This document shows positions 17,047 through 24,560 of a stretch of DNA of 64,000 nt, piece after piece. The position numbers and the translations under genes are program-made. Positions within the stretch are counted from its first letter, which is position 1; each line of letters starts with the position of its first letter. The DNA is from Tindallia magadiensis (lineage in GTDB: Bacteria; Bacillota; Clostridia; Peptostreptococcales; Tindalliaceae), in assembly GCF_900113635.1 (NCBI RefSeq), contig NZ_FOQA01000008.1, forward strand, positions 1 to 64,000, written 5' to 3'. The notes beneath the pieces were generated by a model. It was not told the origin of the DNA. It saw only the letters and a program-made list of their open reading frames with translations, and ran no database searches.

Positions 17047-17832
17047 ATGTTTGAGATTAACAGTACAAAACTAGAAATATTGAAACCCTTACTAAATTCT
17101 AAGAATTCCAATTACCCTTTACTAAAATCAATAATTTTTAATAAAAATAAAGGAAAAGCATATGTAGATTGTTTAGATAAGCCCTCTGCGGCAGGAATAT
17201 TAAGTGCTGATAATTGGTTCTATTTACTAGGAGAAAATACAAGTGATGACTTTAGTGAAAAATTAGAGGCTTTACTTCTTAAAAAGATTTTTAAAGATAA
17301 TTTGCAAATACTTTGGTTTGGAATTCCTAATGAGTGGAAAGTTAAAATGCTTCAGAATACATATGTAGATATTAAAGATTATCCTAGAAATGAATATGAA
17401 TTTATAGAGCATGATTATAATACATGTGCAGGAGATTATATAGAATATAAATTGAAATCAATCTCTTCAGAAAACATTGATGAGGTTTTTGAATATAACC
17501 AGGGGCTATACACGTTTTGGAGAACAAAAGAATTGTTCATGGGAAATGGATTTGGATATATCCTATTAGATGATAACAAAATAATAGCTCATTCTATAAG
17601 TGCAACAGTAGAAGATTTAGAGGTAGAAATTGATATTGGAACAAAAAAAGAATATAGAGGAAAAGGAATAGCTAGATATCTTGCTTCATGTCTAATTGAT
17701 GAGTGTCTACAACGAGCTATGATACCTAAATGGGATTGTGGTGTGTGGAACATACCATCAGACAAGTTAGCTCTAAAACTAGGGTTTAAGAGAATAAAAG
17801 AATATCCATTTAGTATTATTTATAAAAAATAG
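17047..17832 (+). CDS. cassette 2: GNAT family N-acetyltransferase
   Basis: The 261-residue protein has a C-terminal GNAT domain with the acetyl-CoA binding motif EYRGKGIA (Q/R-x-x-G-x-G/A) followed by ARYLASCLIDEC. The N-terminal 120 residues are divergent, as in GNAT_acetyltr_2-like proteins. The substrate is unknown. GGAGG lies ten bases before ATG 17047; ATG 17026 is an alternative in frame. The frame upstream of 17026 crosses attC-like site 1 and is not coding. The stop codon is ten bases before the next attC-like site. Confidence 0.8.
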   Translation: MFEINSTKLEILKPLLNSKNSNYPLLKSIIFNKNKGKAYVDCLDKPSAAGILSADNWFYLLGENTSDDFSEKLEALLLKKIFKDNLQILWFGIPNEWKVKMLQNTYVDIKDYPRNEYEFIEHDYNTCAGDYIEYKLKSISSENIDEVFEYNQGLYTFWRTKELFMGNGFGYILLDDNKIIAHSISATVEDLEVEIDIGTKKEYRGKGIARYLASCLIDECLQRAMIPKWDCGVWNIPSDKLALKLGFKRIKEYPFSIIYKK

Positions 17833-17842
17833 TTTTATAAAC

Positions 17843-18001
17843 GTCCACTACACAAGGGCGCAAGAAGCACCGTCAAGAAAAGAGTCTCTGTAGGCATCGT
17901 CATGGAAGCGAGCTCAGGCACCACAGCTTCTCACTGGGTCAAGACGGTCTATCTATGAGGTCCAGTTCGAAGGCGTCGGGGATGGCAGAGACGTTATACG
18001 A
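17843..18001 (+). repeat. attC-like site 2
   Basis: It opens with GTCCACTA, the inverse complement of the cassette-2 start TTAGTGGAC (17008-17016), and closes with GAGACG^TTATACG at 17993^17994. The 3' part (GGTCCAGTTCGAAGGCGTCGG) resembles sites 1 and 4. The inner arms are less clear than in site 1. Confidence 0.65.
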
Positions 18002-18028
18002 AAGTTTTGAATGAAAGGAAACAATTAA

Positions 18029-18833
18029 ATGAGCATAGACTATGTGGTTCTAAAAAAAATTAGCTCTATTAAATTTACAGTTCATGAATTTGATAGGATG
18101 ACAGAAACACAAAGAAATTCATACAAAGGGAAGATTTGTTGTCCAAAATGTAATAAAGATGCAGGCTATAGAAAAGCATCTGTAGATGGAAAAGCAGCGT
18201 GTTTTTTTGCACATCATATTCCAGGATGTGGAATGGCTTCAAATAGTGATAATGATAAAACTGAAAATGGTGATGAAACAAATATTATTGAAATTGATAC
18301 TTCTATCTATGGAATACGTTGGAATTACAAATTAACTAAGGAAAATGGAACAGACATTCCAATAGATAGAGGAAATAAAAGCATACCTACAGAAGGCCTA
18401 AGTTATACTAAGAATCCTTCAAAAACAATTATACCAAGGTTAACACTAAATCAAATTTTAGCATATGCTGAAATAGGAAAATTAGATGATATATGTATCG
18501 AAATGAATGTCGGTGGTGTCAATAAAGACTTATCAGAAATCGTTTTTCATGTAGCTGAAATTGATGATACGTTAGTTGGTGAAACTGCATTTTTTTTGGG
18601 GTGAAATGAAATATTATAAAGAGAGTTTTATTAATCTTAGAAATGTTGAGAATGTATCAATTTTGATTATTGATGAAGTAATAAATGGATTTAAAGAAAG
18701 ATATTCAAAAAAGTTCTTTGAAGTAGTTAAAAGCAATTCTATGATAATATTTGGGAAAGTTATCAAAACTAAAAATGGAAAATATCTAATCATTATGGAT
18801 GACTGCAACAAATTATACTTTAGAAAAAAATAA
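18029..18833 (+). pseudogene. cassette 3: zinc-finger (CoiA-like N terminus) protein split by a poly-T frameshift
   Basis: The first frame (18029-18604, 191 residues) starts MSIDYVVLKK and carries CCPKCNKDAGYRK then CFFAHHIPGC, a Cys/His zinc-binding arrangement like the N-terminal region of CoiA or DUF7830 proteins. It ends at AFFLG-stop right after a run of eight T followed by GGGG (18590-18601). Removing one T joins it smoothly to the second frame as AFFWGEMKYYKESF, which runs to 18833. A single gene of about 268 codons is therefore likely. The break may be a real mutation, a phase-variable tract, or a sequencing error. The role is unknown. Confidence 0.6.
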
Positions 18834-18843
18834 CTCAAAACCA

Positions 18844-18969
18844 TCGTATAACATTTCATTTTCCTACATTCTTTCCCATGTCACAGTCCTTGCGAGGCAA
18901 GGACATGCGCCACTTTTTCCGCTAAAGCGTTAAAAAGAAGGAACGTCGTAAACACGGACCGTTATCGGA
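18844..18969 (+). repeat. attC-like site 3
   Basis: It opens with TCGTATAAC, the exact inverse complement of the cassette-3 start GTTATACGA (17993-18001). Pairing continues outward over about ten more bases with two mismatches. It closes with GGACCG^TTATCGG at 18961^18962. A CCTTGCGAGGCAAGG hairpin lies inside. Confidence 0.7.
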
Positions 18970-19072
18970 AATCTAGCAAAACAATTTATACTATTTTAAA
19001 TAAAATCACATAAGTAAAATAGTTAAGCAGCATTTCAGAATCTAACTTTTATTTTTTGCGGAGGTAACTGTA

Positions 19073-19812
19073 ATTTCAGATGGATACGTTCTTAATATCA
19101 TAAATAAATACAATATCAAATCTTCAGTTGACTTAGGGACACAAAATAATGTGATAAATCCCTTAGTACAGCTTATTTCTGACTGGGCTGGAGAATATCT
19201 CAATGATGTTTACCTATCTGGTTCTAGGGCTAAAGGCACTGCAATTTACCTATCTGCCGATATTGATTTATTTATTTCGTTAAAATCTACTACAGATAAA
19301 ACTCTTAGTGAAATATATGATTCACTTTATAGATACTTTAATTATAAAGGATATAAAGTGAGCAAACAAAATGTTTCTATTGGTGTGAACATAGCTGGAA
19401 AGCAAGTAGATTTAGTACCAGCAACGAAGAGGCCTGGCAACACAAATTATCATAGCTTTTACATCAGTAAGCAAAATACATGGACTCAAACTAATGTAAT
19501 TGAGCATATAAATAAGGTTGAAAATTATGATAGGTTATTTGAGATTTTTTTGTTAAAACATGGCGTCATCTACACAAACTAGAATTTCCGTCACTTTACT
19601 TGGAGTTAACCGTGATCGACGCATTAAAGGGTAAAAATAGAAATAATCCATCAAATAATTTTTTATCGCTATTGAAATATCTAGGTGATGAATTTGTTGA
19701 TAAAAAGATCATTGATCCTGCAAACACAAACAATATTATAGCGGAAGACTTATATAAGTATGAGAAACGAGCAATTCAGGAAAAGGCGAGGGAAAGCCGG
19801 TCTCAAAAATAA
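19073..19812 (+). pseudogene. cassette 4, gene 1: CD-NTase-like nucleotidyltransferase split by a poly-T frameshift
   Basis: The first frame contains YLSGSRAKGTAIYLSADIDL, the GSxxKGT...DxD nucleotidyltransferase signature, and a third acidic residue in KQVDLVPA. This is the pattern of CBASS-type and related template-independent polymerases. The frame stops at 19582, but adding one T to the run of seven at 19545-19551 joins EIF to FVKTWRHLHKLEFPSLYLE and continues to 19812. The tail (LELTVIDAL...FLSLLKYL) completes the domain. No ATG is visible: GGAGGT at 19060 precedes an ATT at 19073, and GTG 19151 is a weaker option. It is intact only if the indel is an artefact. Cyclic-nucleotide production is inferred. 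Confidence 0.6.
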
Positions 19813-19844
19813 TGGAGAGATATTCTTTGGTAGGAGGTTTTGTT

Positions 19845-20573
19845 ATGACTAGTAAAGTGAATATGAGAGAATTATTTCATGGAATGCAGCAAGAAATGAC
19901 TCAGAAACTAAATTTACTACGCAAGAATGTTGTTCATGCTCCAACAAAAGGAGATGCTGTTGAATTAAGCTGGATCGAGTTTCTAGCCACTTACTTACCG
20001 AACCGATACTGTGTAGACACTGCTTTCATTGTGGATAATACTGGTGCATGTAGTGAGCAGATAGATCTGGTCATTTACGATCAACAGTACTCCCCTTTTG
20101 TTTTTTGTCACGCTGGTGTTAAATATATACCTGCTGAGAGTGTCTACGCAATCTTTGAAGTAAAGCAAACACTAAACAAGCGACACATTATTTATGCGGG
20201 TGAGAAGGCACAGTCGGTTCGTGCACTCAAGCGTACGTCTGTGCCTATCGTTCATGCTGGTGGTACTTATCCACCAAGACCTGTTTTCGATATCGTAGCT
20301 GGCATTATTACCACATCCTCCGATTGGACCCCAACATTTGGAAGAGCATTTCAGAAGGTGACTGAAACGCTAATGCCCTTGCAATGTCTTAATATCGGAT
20401 GTGTGCTGGATGGCGGTTCATTTCTCCTAAAGCCAGATGAGACATTTGAAATCAGTTCAAGTGAGGAGGCTTTAATTTTCTTTTTTATTAAATTGTTTAC
20501 TCAGCTACAAAATCTGGGGACTGTTCCTGCAATGAACATTGATTTATATAGTCAGGCACTTGACTCCATTTAG
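19845..20573 (+). CDS. cassette 4, gene 2: DUF6602 protein (nuclease-like)
   Basis: The 242-residue protein has a PD-(D/E)XK-like core: IDLVIYD (about residue 77), then VYAIFEVKQTL (about 103-113), spacing typical of DUF6602. AGGAGG lies seven bases before ATG 19845; longer starts from 19812 lack this. It follows the nucleotidyltransferase within one cassette, so the pair probably acts together, perhaps as sensor-synthase and effector. No literature function is claimed. The stop codon lies 40 bases before attC-like site 4. Confidence 0.7.
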   Translation: MTSKVNMRELFHGMQQEMTQKLNLLRKNVVHAPTKGDAVELSWIEFLATYLPNRYCVDTAFIVDNTGACSEQIDLVIYDQQYSPFVFCHAGVKYIPAESVYAIFEVKQTLNKRHIIYAGEKAQSVRALKRTSVPIVHAGGTYPPRPVFDIVAGIITTSSDWTPTFGRAFQKVTETLMPLQCLNIGCVLDGGSFLLKPDETFEISSSEEALIFFFIKLFTQLQNLGTVPAMNIDLYSQALDSI

Positions 20574-20976
20574 TTTTATATAGCATAAAAGTGAATTTAA
20601 GATCGTATTGACTTCCGATAACACTGTGTTTACGGGAGGTGTTTGCAGGTATGTTTTTAGGGATAGGTCAGCGCACCACATCTTTTCACCGGGAGCGAAG
20701 CTCCGCCAAGACGGTATTCCTATGGGGTCCAGTTCGAAGGCTTCGGCAATGCGGAACGTTCTGTTCCATCCTTTGAGTAATCTGGTGATGATTGCACTAT
20801 CAATCCAGAATGACGGTATCCAAGTTACCGGACACATGGTACTGATTGACAAGAATATCCACCTTCCCCAAAAATGTGGAGGTTTTATGTAAAGTAGGGT
20901 TGAAAAGATAGTCATAATAGTAGTTAAATGTGAAGCAAGGAAATTTATATAATGTAGTGTTAGGAGATTTACGTAT
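20574..20976. other. intergenic: attC-like site 4, then a coding relic
   Basis: Beyond attC-like site 4, an open plus-strand stretch (about 20785-20892) reads LVMIALSIQNDGIQVTG...LPQKCGGFM and ends at TAA. It has no start codon of its own, so it looks like the tail of a lost gene within a degenerate fifth cassette. Nothing else is recognisable before the lipoprotein gene. Confidence 0.45.
20613..20767 (+). repeat. attC-like site 4
   Basis: It opens with TTCCGATAAC, the exact inverse complement of the cassette-4 start GTTATCGGAA (18961-18970), and closes with GCGGAACG^TTCTG at 20758^20759. The last 65 bases are nearly the same as site 1 (GAAGCTCCGCCAAGA...GGCTTCGGCAATGCG). The 5' arm does not pair with that 3' half as well as in site 1, so the site may be a recombinant. 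Confidence 0.7.
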
Positions 20977-21570
20977 ATGAGACGATATATAGCCATTCTT
21001 GTATTGGTGTGTTTGTTAATACCGTTAAGTGCTTGTAAAAACAGCAGTAGAAATGAGATAAGAGTTAACAAAAATATAATCCTACAAAGAGGTTTTAATA
21101 TAAGCTCCGATTCTACGGAACTTAACACATCGGCGAAAGGAACCGTATTTATCAAGGAAGTAGAAGGAAATCCTGAAGAGGTACAAATTGTTGCTTCTAT
21201 TGAAATAGACACCAATGATAGGAGTGGTGTCACTTTTTATATAGCCAAGGACTGGAGCATTTCAAATATAACAAGTAGTTATCCAGAAAATGAATCTCAA
21301 AGAATACCTGCGGACTATATAGACATATGGACTACATCAGACCCTGAACCTGAATGGAGTAATAGGATAGAAATTGGTAGAGATCGAAATTATGTACCTA
21401 CAATAGGCGGCACAGGAACCATTGTGATTGATTTGATTCTTGATAAGGAAGTAGCAACTAAGCCAGAGACTTTCAATATCATGGTTGCGGTTGGGTCTGA
21501 TGAAAAAGAGGGTGTAAAGATAATTGAAACGGATAACACACAGATATCTATACCATTAACAAATGACTAA
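20977..21570 (+). CDS. lipoprotein of unknown function
   Basis: The 197-residue protein has an N-terminal signal with lipobox LSAC (about residues 17-20). The mature part is rich in beta-type segments, without cysteines or known motifs. TTAGGAG precedes the ATG. It may be cargo of a fifth cassette: AGAGAACAAAGG follows the stop codon where an R'' arm would be, but its match to the cassette start TTCTGTTCC is poor. Base composition resembles the array. Confidence 0.6.
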   Translation: MRRYIAILVLVCLLIPLSACKNSSRNEIRVNKNIILQRGFNISSDSTELNTSAKGTVFIKEVEGNPEEVQIVASIEIDTNDRSGVTFYIAKDWSISNITSSYPENESQRIPADYIDIWTTSDPEPEWSNRIEIGRDRNYVPTIGGTGTIVIDLILDKEVATKPETFNIMVAVGSDEKEGVKIIETDNTQISIPLTND

Positions 21571-21874
21571 GAATACAGAGAACAAAGGTTACGGGTACTT
21601 TTAATTTACAATGTATTATTAAAATAATTGAATGGAAACCCTCACCCTTCTGATCCTGGACAATGACGCCACCGGCAAGCGCCTGGGCCAAGATCACTTT
21701 TCCGTTGAATTCATAACTTTAAGTTGCAATCTAGTAAATAAATAAGTAAATTATTCAAGCCTGACCCCATCGCTTTACAGCCTTTTATATTATCCCACTA
21801 TTTTGCAGCGAGATTATCAATTCTTTTTCATTGTGATATAATAAAAAGCACTATATCGTAAAGGAGCTAATCAG
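21571..21874. other. intergenic: relic, repeat copy F (21741-21770), promoter
   Basis: A GC-rich patch at about 21640-21715 reads as a protein fragment (LLILDNDATGKRLGQDHF) without start or stop context, so it is a relic. Repeat copy F follows. The promoter of the next gene is listed separately. Confidence 0.5.
21814..21842 (+). promoter_or_regulatory. sigma-70 type promoter for the lipoprotein gene
   Basis: TTATCA (21814-21819), a 17-base spacer and a perfect TATAAT (21837-21842) lie about 32 bases before the ATG at 21875. Confidence 0.6.
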
Positions 21875-22576
21875 ATGAAGAAAGTTTGCTTGCTATTTGT
21901 TTTAATGACATTACTAGTGTTCACTGGTTGTTCAGGTACTAATAACGCAGCTTCGGAAGATTTGCCAGAAGAAGTGAACGACCTGGAAACAGAAGAAATT
22001 CCACCAAAAGAGCAAGTGGAGGAAGAAGTACAAGAACTAGAAGAAATGGAAGAAACAAATCCTGTTGATATGATTGAAATCGGTCAACAAATAGAAGAAA
22101 AAACGAATGTGGCCGTAGATGAAAGCATACTGAGAATTATAGAAAAGGAAAACCAAGAAGGCATACAGTTGGCTAATGATATCTTTCAGACTGATTGGTA
22201 CAACAAGTCAATAGGGGCTTATTTCCGAAAAGCCGACCCAGGCGACGGCCACCTTGGCGAAGTCTTTCTCGTAGAAGAAACAGGTATGAGAACGGGCATT
22301 ATTTTTAGTAATATGATTTATGAATATGTACCACTTCTATCGCAAGAAAAAGAAAATAGCACCATTTTTATCATGAATCGAATAGAATTAGCTCTGTCTG
22401 AATATGATGAGGAAATAACAGAGATCGTAGCGTTGGAAATAGAAAAGGCGGAGGATGAATATGTGATTGTTCGAAGCCTCAACCCTGATGGCAGTAAAGT
22501 AAGAGAAACAACCTATGAGTACATTGCACCTGATTTGGAGCAATTCAATGAAGTGATTTTCGATTATTTAGATTAA
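21875..22576 (+). CDS. acidic lipoprotein of unknown function
   Basis: The 233-residue protein has a signal peptide with lipobox FTGC (about residues 16-19). A strongly Glu-rich linker (about 25-65) is followed by a compact domain of about 160 residues. AAAGGAG precedes the ATG. No family is recognised. It is a single gene between its own promoter and a strong terminator. Confidence 0.65.
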   Translation: MKKVCLLFVLMTLLVFTGCSGTNNAASEDLPEEVNDLETEEIPPKEQVEEEVQELEEMEETNPVDMIEIGQQIEEKTNVAVDESILRIIEKENQEGIQLANDIFQTDWYNKSIGAYFRKADPGDGHLGEVFLVEETGMRTGIIFSNMIYEYVPLLSQEKENSTIFIMNRIELALSEYDEEITEIVALEIEKAEDEYVIVRSLNPDGSKVRETTYEYIAPDLEQFNEVIFDYLD

Positions 22577-22599
22577 GATTACTTTGAAGATCAATGGCA

Positions 22600-22646
22600 A
22601 AACCATTTTCTTTGTGATTTCATAAAGAAAATGGTTTATTTTTTTA
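22600..22646 (+). terminator. terminator of the acidic lipoprotein gene
   Basis: AACCATTTTCTTT pairs with AAAGAAAATGGTT over a ten-base loop, followed by TATTTTTTT. Confidence 0.9.
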
Positions 22647-23154
22647 TAGGAGGCAGGGCCTGGCTTGTCCCACTAGTGCCCGCTGACGGCAGTTCACATT
22701 GTGGAGCAAAGAGGAGCTGAACCTGTGCTTTAGCAGACAATGGGTAAGCAATTTCAATCACAAGAGCGAAGCGAGGGGAAGATCAGGAACACCTGCTGTT
22801 TGAGCGGTTCTCAGCGAGTTCAGGGGTTCCCTTCCACGAGGAGAGCTCCATCCAATCTTTTAGCCGGGTTCAGCCCGGCGATGCTTAACCGTCTGTCAAA
22901 GCATCTGGTCAGCCCTCGATCCATTCGGGCGGGTAAATGCAAACAACGGTCAGGTACTAAGGTTTGTCAATTAGTGAATAAGTAAATTATTCAAGCCTGA
23001 CCCCATTGGTCTACATTGATAATAAATCTAAATACAAAACCCAAAATGCATTTAGAGTTATCATTGTACTTCAGCGGAAAAAGATGAAATAATTAGACTG
23101 TGACTCATATTATAGTTATTATTTGTGAAATAAAACAGGGAGGTTTTTCTACAA
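22647..23154. other. GC-rich non-coding segment ending in repeat copy G (22976-23008)
   Basis: About 330 bp (22650-22975) is markedly more GC-rich than its neighbours and full of short stems (for example GCCGGG-TTCAG-CCCGGC near 22862). An open frame at 22740-22985 exists but has no ribosome binding site or recognisable protein. The segment runs straight into repeat copy G, so it may be part of an element related to that repeat. After it, 23009-23154 carries only the leader of the ECF gene. Confidence 0.5.
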
Positions 23155-23730
23155 ATGTCAACAACACCTTTTCGATCTAACCGTGCAATGATTCTAGCTT
23201 CTATGGGGATTGTCATTAATATTGTTCTGGGCACGATTGTTTCAACGCTGCAGATTCCACTATTATTTCTTGACACTATGGGTACTATTCTGGTAGCAAC
23301 CGTGCTGGGACCACTGGCAGGAGCCATGACTGGAGGTCTTACGAACATTATCCAGGGAGCCATAACCAATCCTCGCAGCATTCCATTTGCACTGGTTAAC
23401 ATCGCCATCGGGGTCATTGTCGGTCTTGTTGCAAAGCGCTTCCGATTTGATTTAAAGACAGCCATTATCACCGGCCTTGCCTTGGCCATTATTGCGCCAC
23501 TAATCGGAACGCCTATTTCAATTATTATGTTTGGTGGTCTTACCGGTGGTGGAACAGACATAATAGTAGCGTGGTTACTGGCCAGCGGACAACGAATTTT
23601 CACAGCAGCATTTATTCCCAGAGTTACCGGAAATCTGGTTGATAAGGTCGCTAGCTGTATTTTCGTTGTCATGATGCTTAAGTATATTCCACAGGACTTG
23701 TTTACCACAAAGGCTATCGATTATGATTAG
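23155..23730 (+). CDS. ECF transporter substrate-binding (S) component, CD3073-like
   Basis: The 191-residue integral membrane protein has about six hydrophobic segments and small-residue-rich helices (TMGTILVATVLGPLAGAMTG) typical of ECF S components. It resembles the CD3073 family of Clostridioides. Such proteins bind a small molecule and use the shared EcfA1A2T energy module encoded elsewhere. GGGAGG precedes the ATG. The stop overlaps the next gene by eight bases, and the pairing with a TudS-like protein suggests a sulfur-containing nucleobase or similar substrate (inference). Confidence 0.8.
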   Translation: MSTTPFRSNRAMILASMGIVINIVLGTIVSTLQIPLLFLDTMGTILVATVLGPLAGAMTGGLTNIIQGAITNPRSIPFALVNIAIGVIVGLVAKRFRFDLKTAIITGLALAIIAPLIGTPISIIMFGGLTGGGTDIIVAWLLASGQRIFTAAFIPRVTGNLVDKVASCIFVVMMLKYIPQDLFTTKAIDYD

Positions 23731-24229
23731 GCGTAAAAAACAATTGATTATTACAGCTCACTGCGTTCTAAATCAAAATACTGTAATTCGCGACTGGGAG
23801 CGAGCAGAAGGCGGCTTTAATGAGCTTATAAAAATAATCTTGTCAGAGAATCTGGGTATTGTTCAGTTACAATGTCCGGAATTTGCCTTTTCAGGAGAAG
23901 CAAGACCACCTCGTACGAAGCAGGAATATGATACACCTGAATTCAGAAATCTTTGCAAAAATTTGTTGGAACCAACGGTCGAACAATTAAAAGAATATCA
24001 TAGCAAAGGGTATTTTTTTGTTGGAATGATCGGTATTAGCAAAAGTCCTTCTTGTGATATTCAAAGAAACCGCGGTGTTTTTATGGAAGTTTTGTTGTCA
24101 ATGCTTTCTAGGAATAACATCCACTTAGAAACCTTTGATATTCCAGAAGATTATCATGAAGGCAACTCGAGAGATGTATGTAGCGCTTTTCGACAATTTA
24201 TCAATAACCAAAAAGGTAGAACGGAATAA
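23723..24229 (+). CDS. TudS-related putative desulfidase, CD3072-like
   Basis: The 168-residue protein carries three cysteines in the TudS/DUF523 pattern: ITAHCVLNQN (about residue 14), QLQCPE (about 52) and KSPSCDI (about 111). In TudS the three bind a [4Fe-5S] cluster that removes sulfur from thiouracil. It is translationally coupled to the ECF S component, which likely imports its substrate. The actual substrate is unknown. Confidence 0.8.
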   Translation: MIRRKKQLIITAHCVLNQNTVIRDWERAEGGFNELIKIILSENLGIVQLQCPEFAFSGEARPPRTKQEYDTPEFRNLCKNLLEPTVEQLKEYHSKGYFFVGMIGISKSPSCDIQRNRGVFMEVLLSMLSRNNIHLETFDIPEDYHEGNSRDVCSAFRQFINNQKGRTE

Positions 24230-24500
24230 TTGATTTTTTCCTTTTGAAGCATCCCACCTTTGGCAGCTATATGCTGGTATGTTGGAAACTGTACTGGAAC
24301 TTCATCTTCGTAAACGATCCTCCAACCAAAATAACTTCTCCCCTATCCAACATTTTCTATACCTTGCTTAAGACTATATTCTATGCACTTACGGCATTAT
24401 CATGAGATAAAGGAATTACTTGATCCTACATTCATATCGCTACCTTAATGAGTCATTGTAGATTAGTGAGTAAGTGAATTATTCAAGCCTGACCCCATTG
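24230..24500 (+). mobile_element. MITE-like element, repeat copy H
   Basis: The right end is TAAGTGAATTATTCAAG followed by CCTGACCCCATT. The interior shares CTTTGGC..CTATATG, CCCCTATCCA and TTCTATAC with the element at 11961-12262. The left end is less clear (GGAATAATTGATT at 24225). It is non-coding and fills the space between the TudS-like gene and the rbsB terminator. Confidence 0.6.
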
Positions 24501-24515
24501 GTCCCCTTGTCCCAC

Positions 24516-24552
24516 TAAAAAGGAGGCCGATGGTTACACCGGCCCCCTTGTG
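24516..24552 (-). terminator. terminator of the rbs operon
   Basis: On the minus strand GGGGGCCG...CGGCCTCC is followed by TTTTTAG, 15 bp after the rbsB stop codon. Confidence 0.85.
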
Positions 24553-24560
24553 CTCTTAGA

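Noticed and set aside
20544-21233. Minus-strand open frame of 229 codons
   Set aside because: It runs opposite attC-like site 4 and the lipoprotein gene, has no start signal and shows no protein-like pattern.
21571-21600. Possible fifth attC-like site after the lipoprotein gene
   Set aside because: ACAGAGAAC needs a gap to pair with the module start TTCTGTTCC, and no closing CGTT core is clear.
22740-22985. Open frame of 81 codons
   Set aside because: No ribosome binding site, no similarity to known proteins by eye, and it runs into interspersed repeat copy G.
23061-23708. Minus-strand frame opposite the ECF gene
   Set aside because: It is a mirror of a hydrophobic membrane-protein gene; the plus frame has the start signal and recognisable family.
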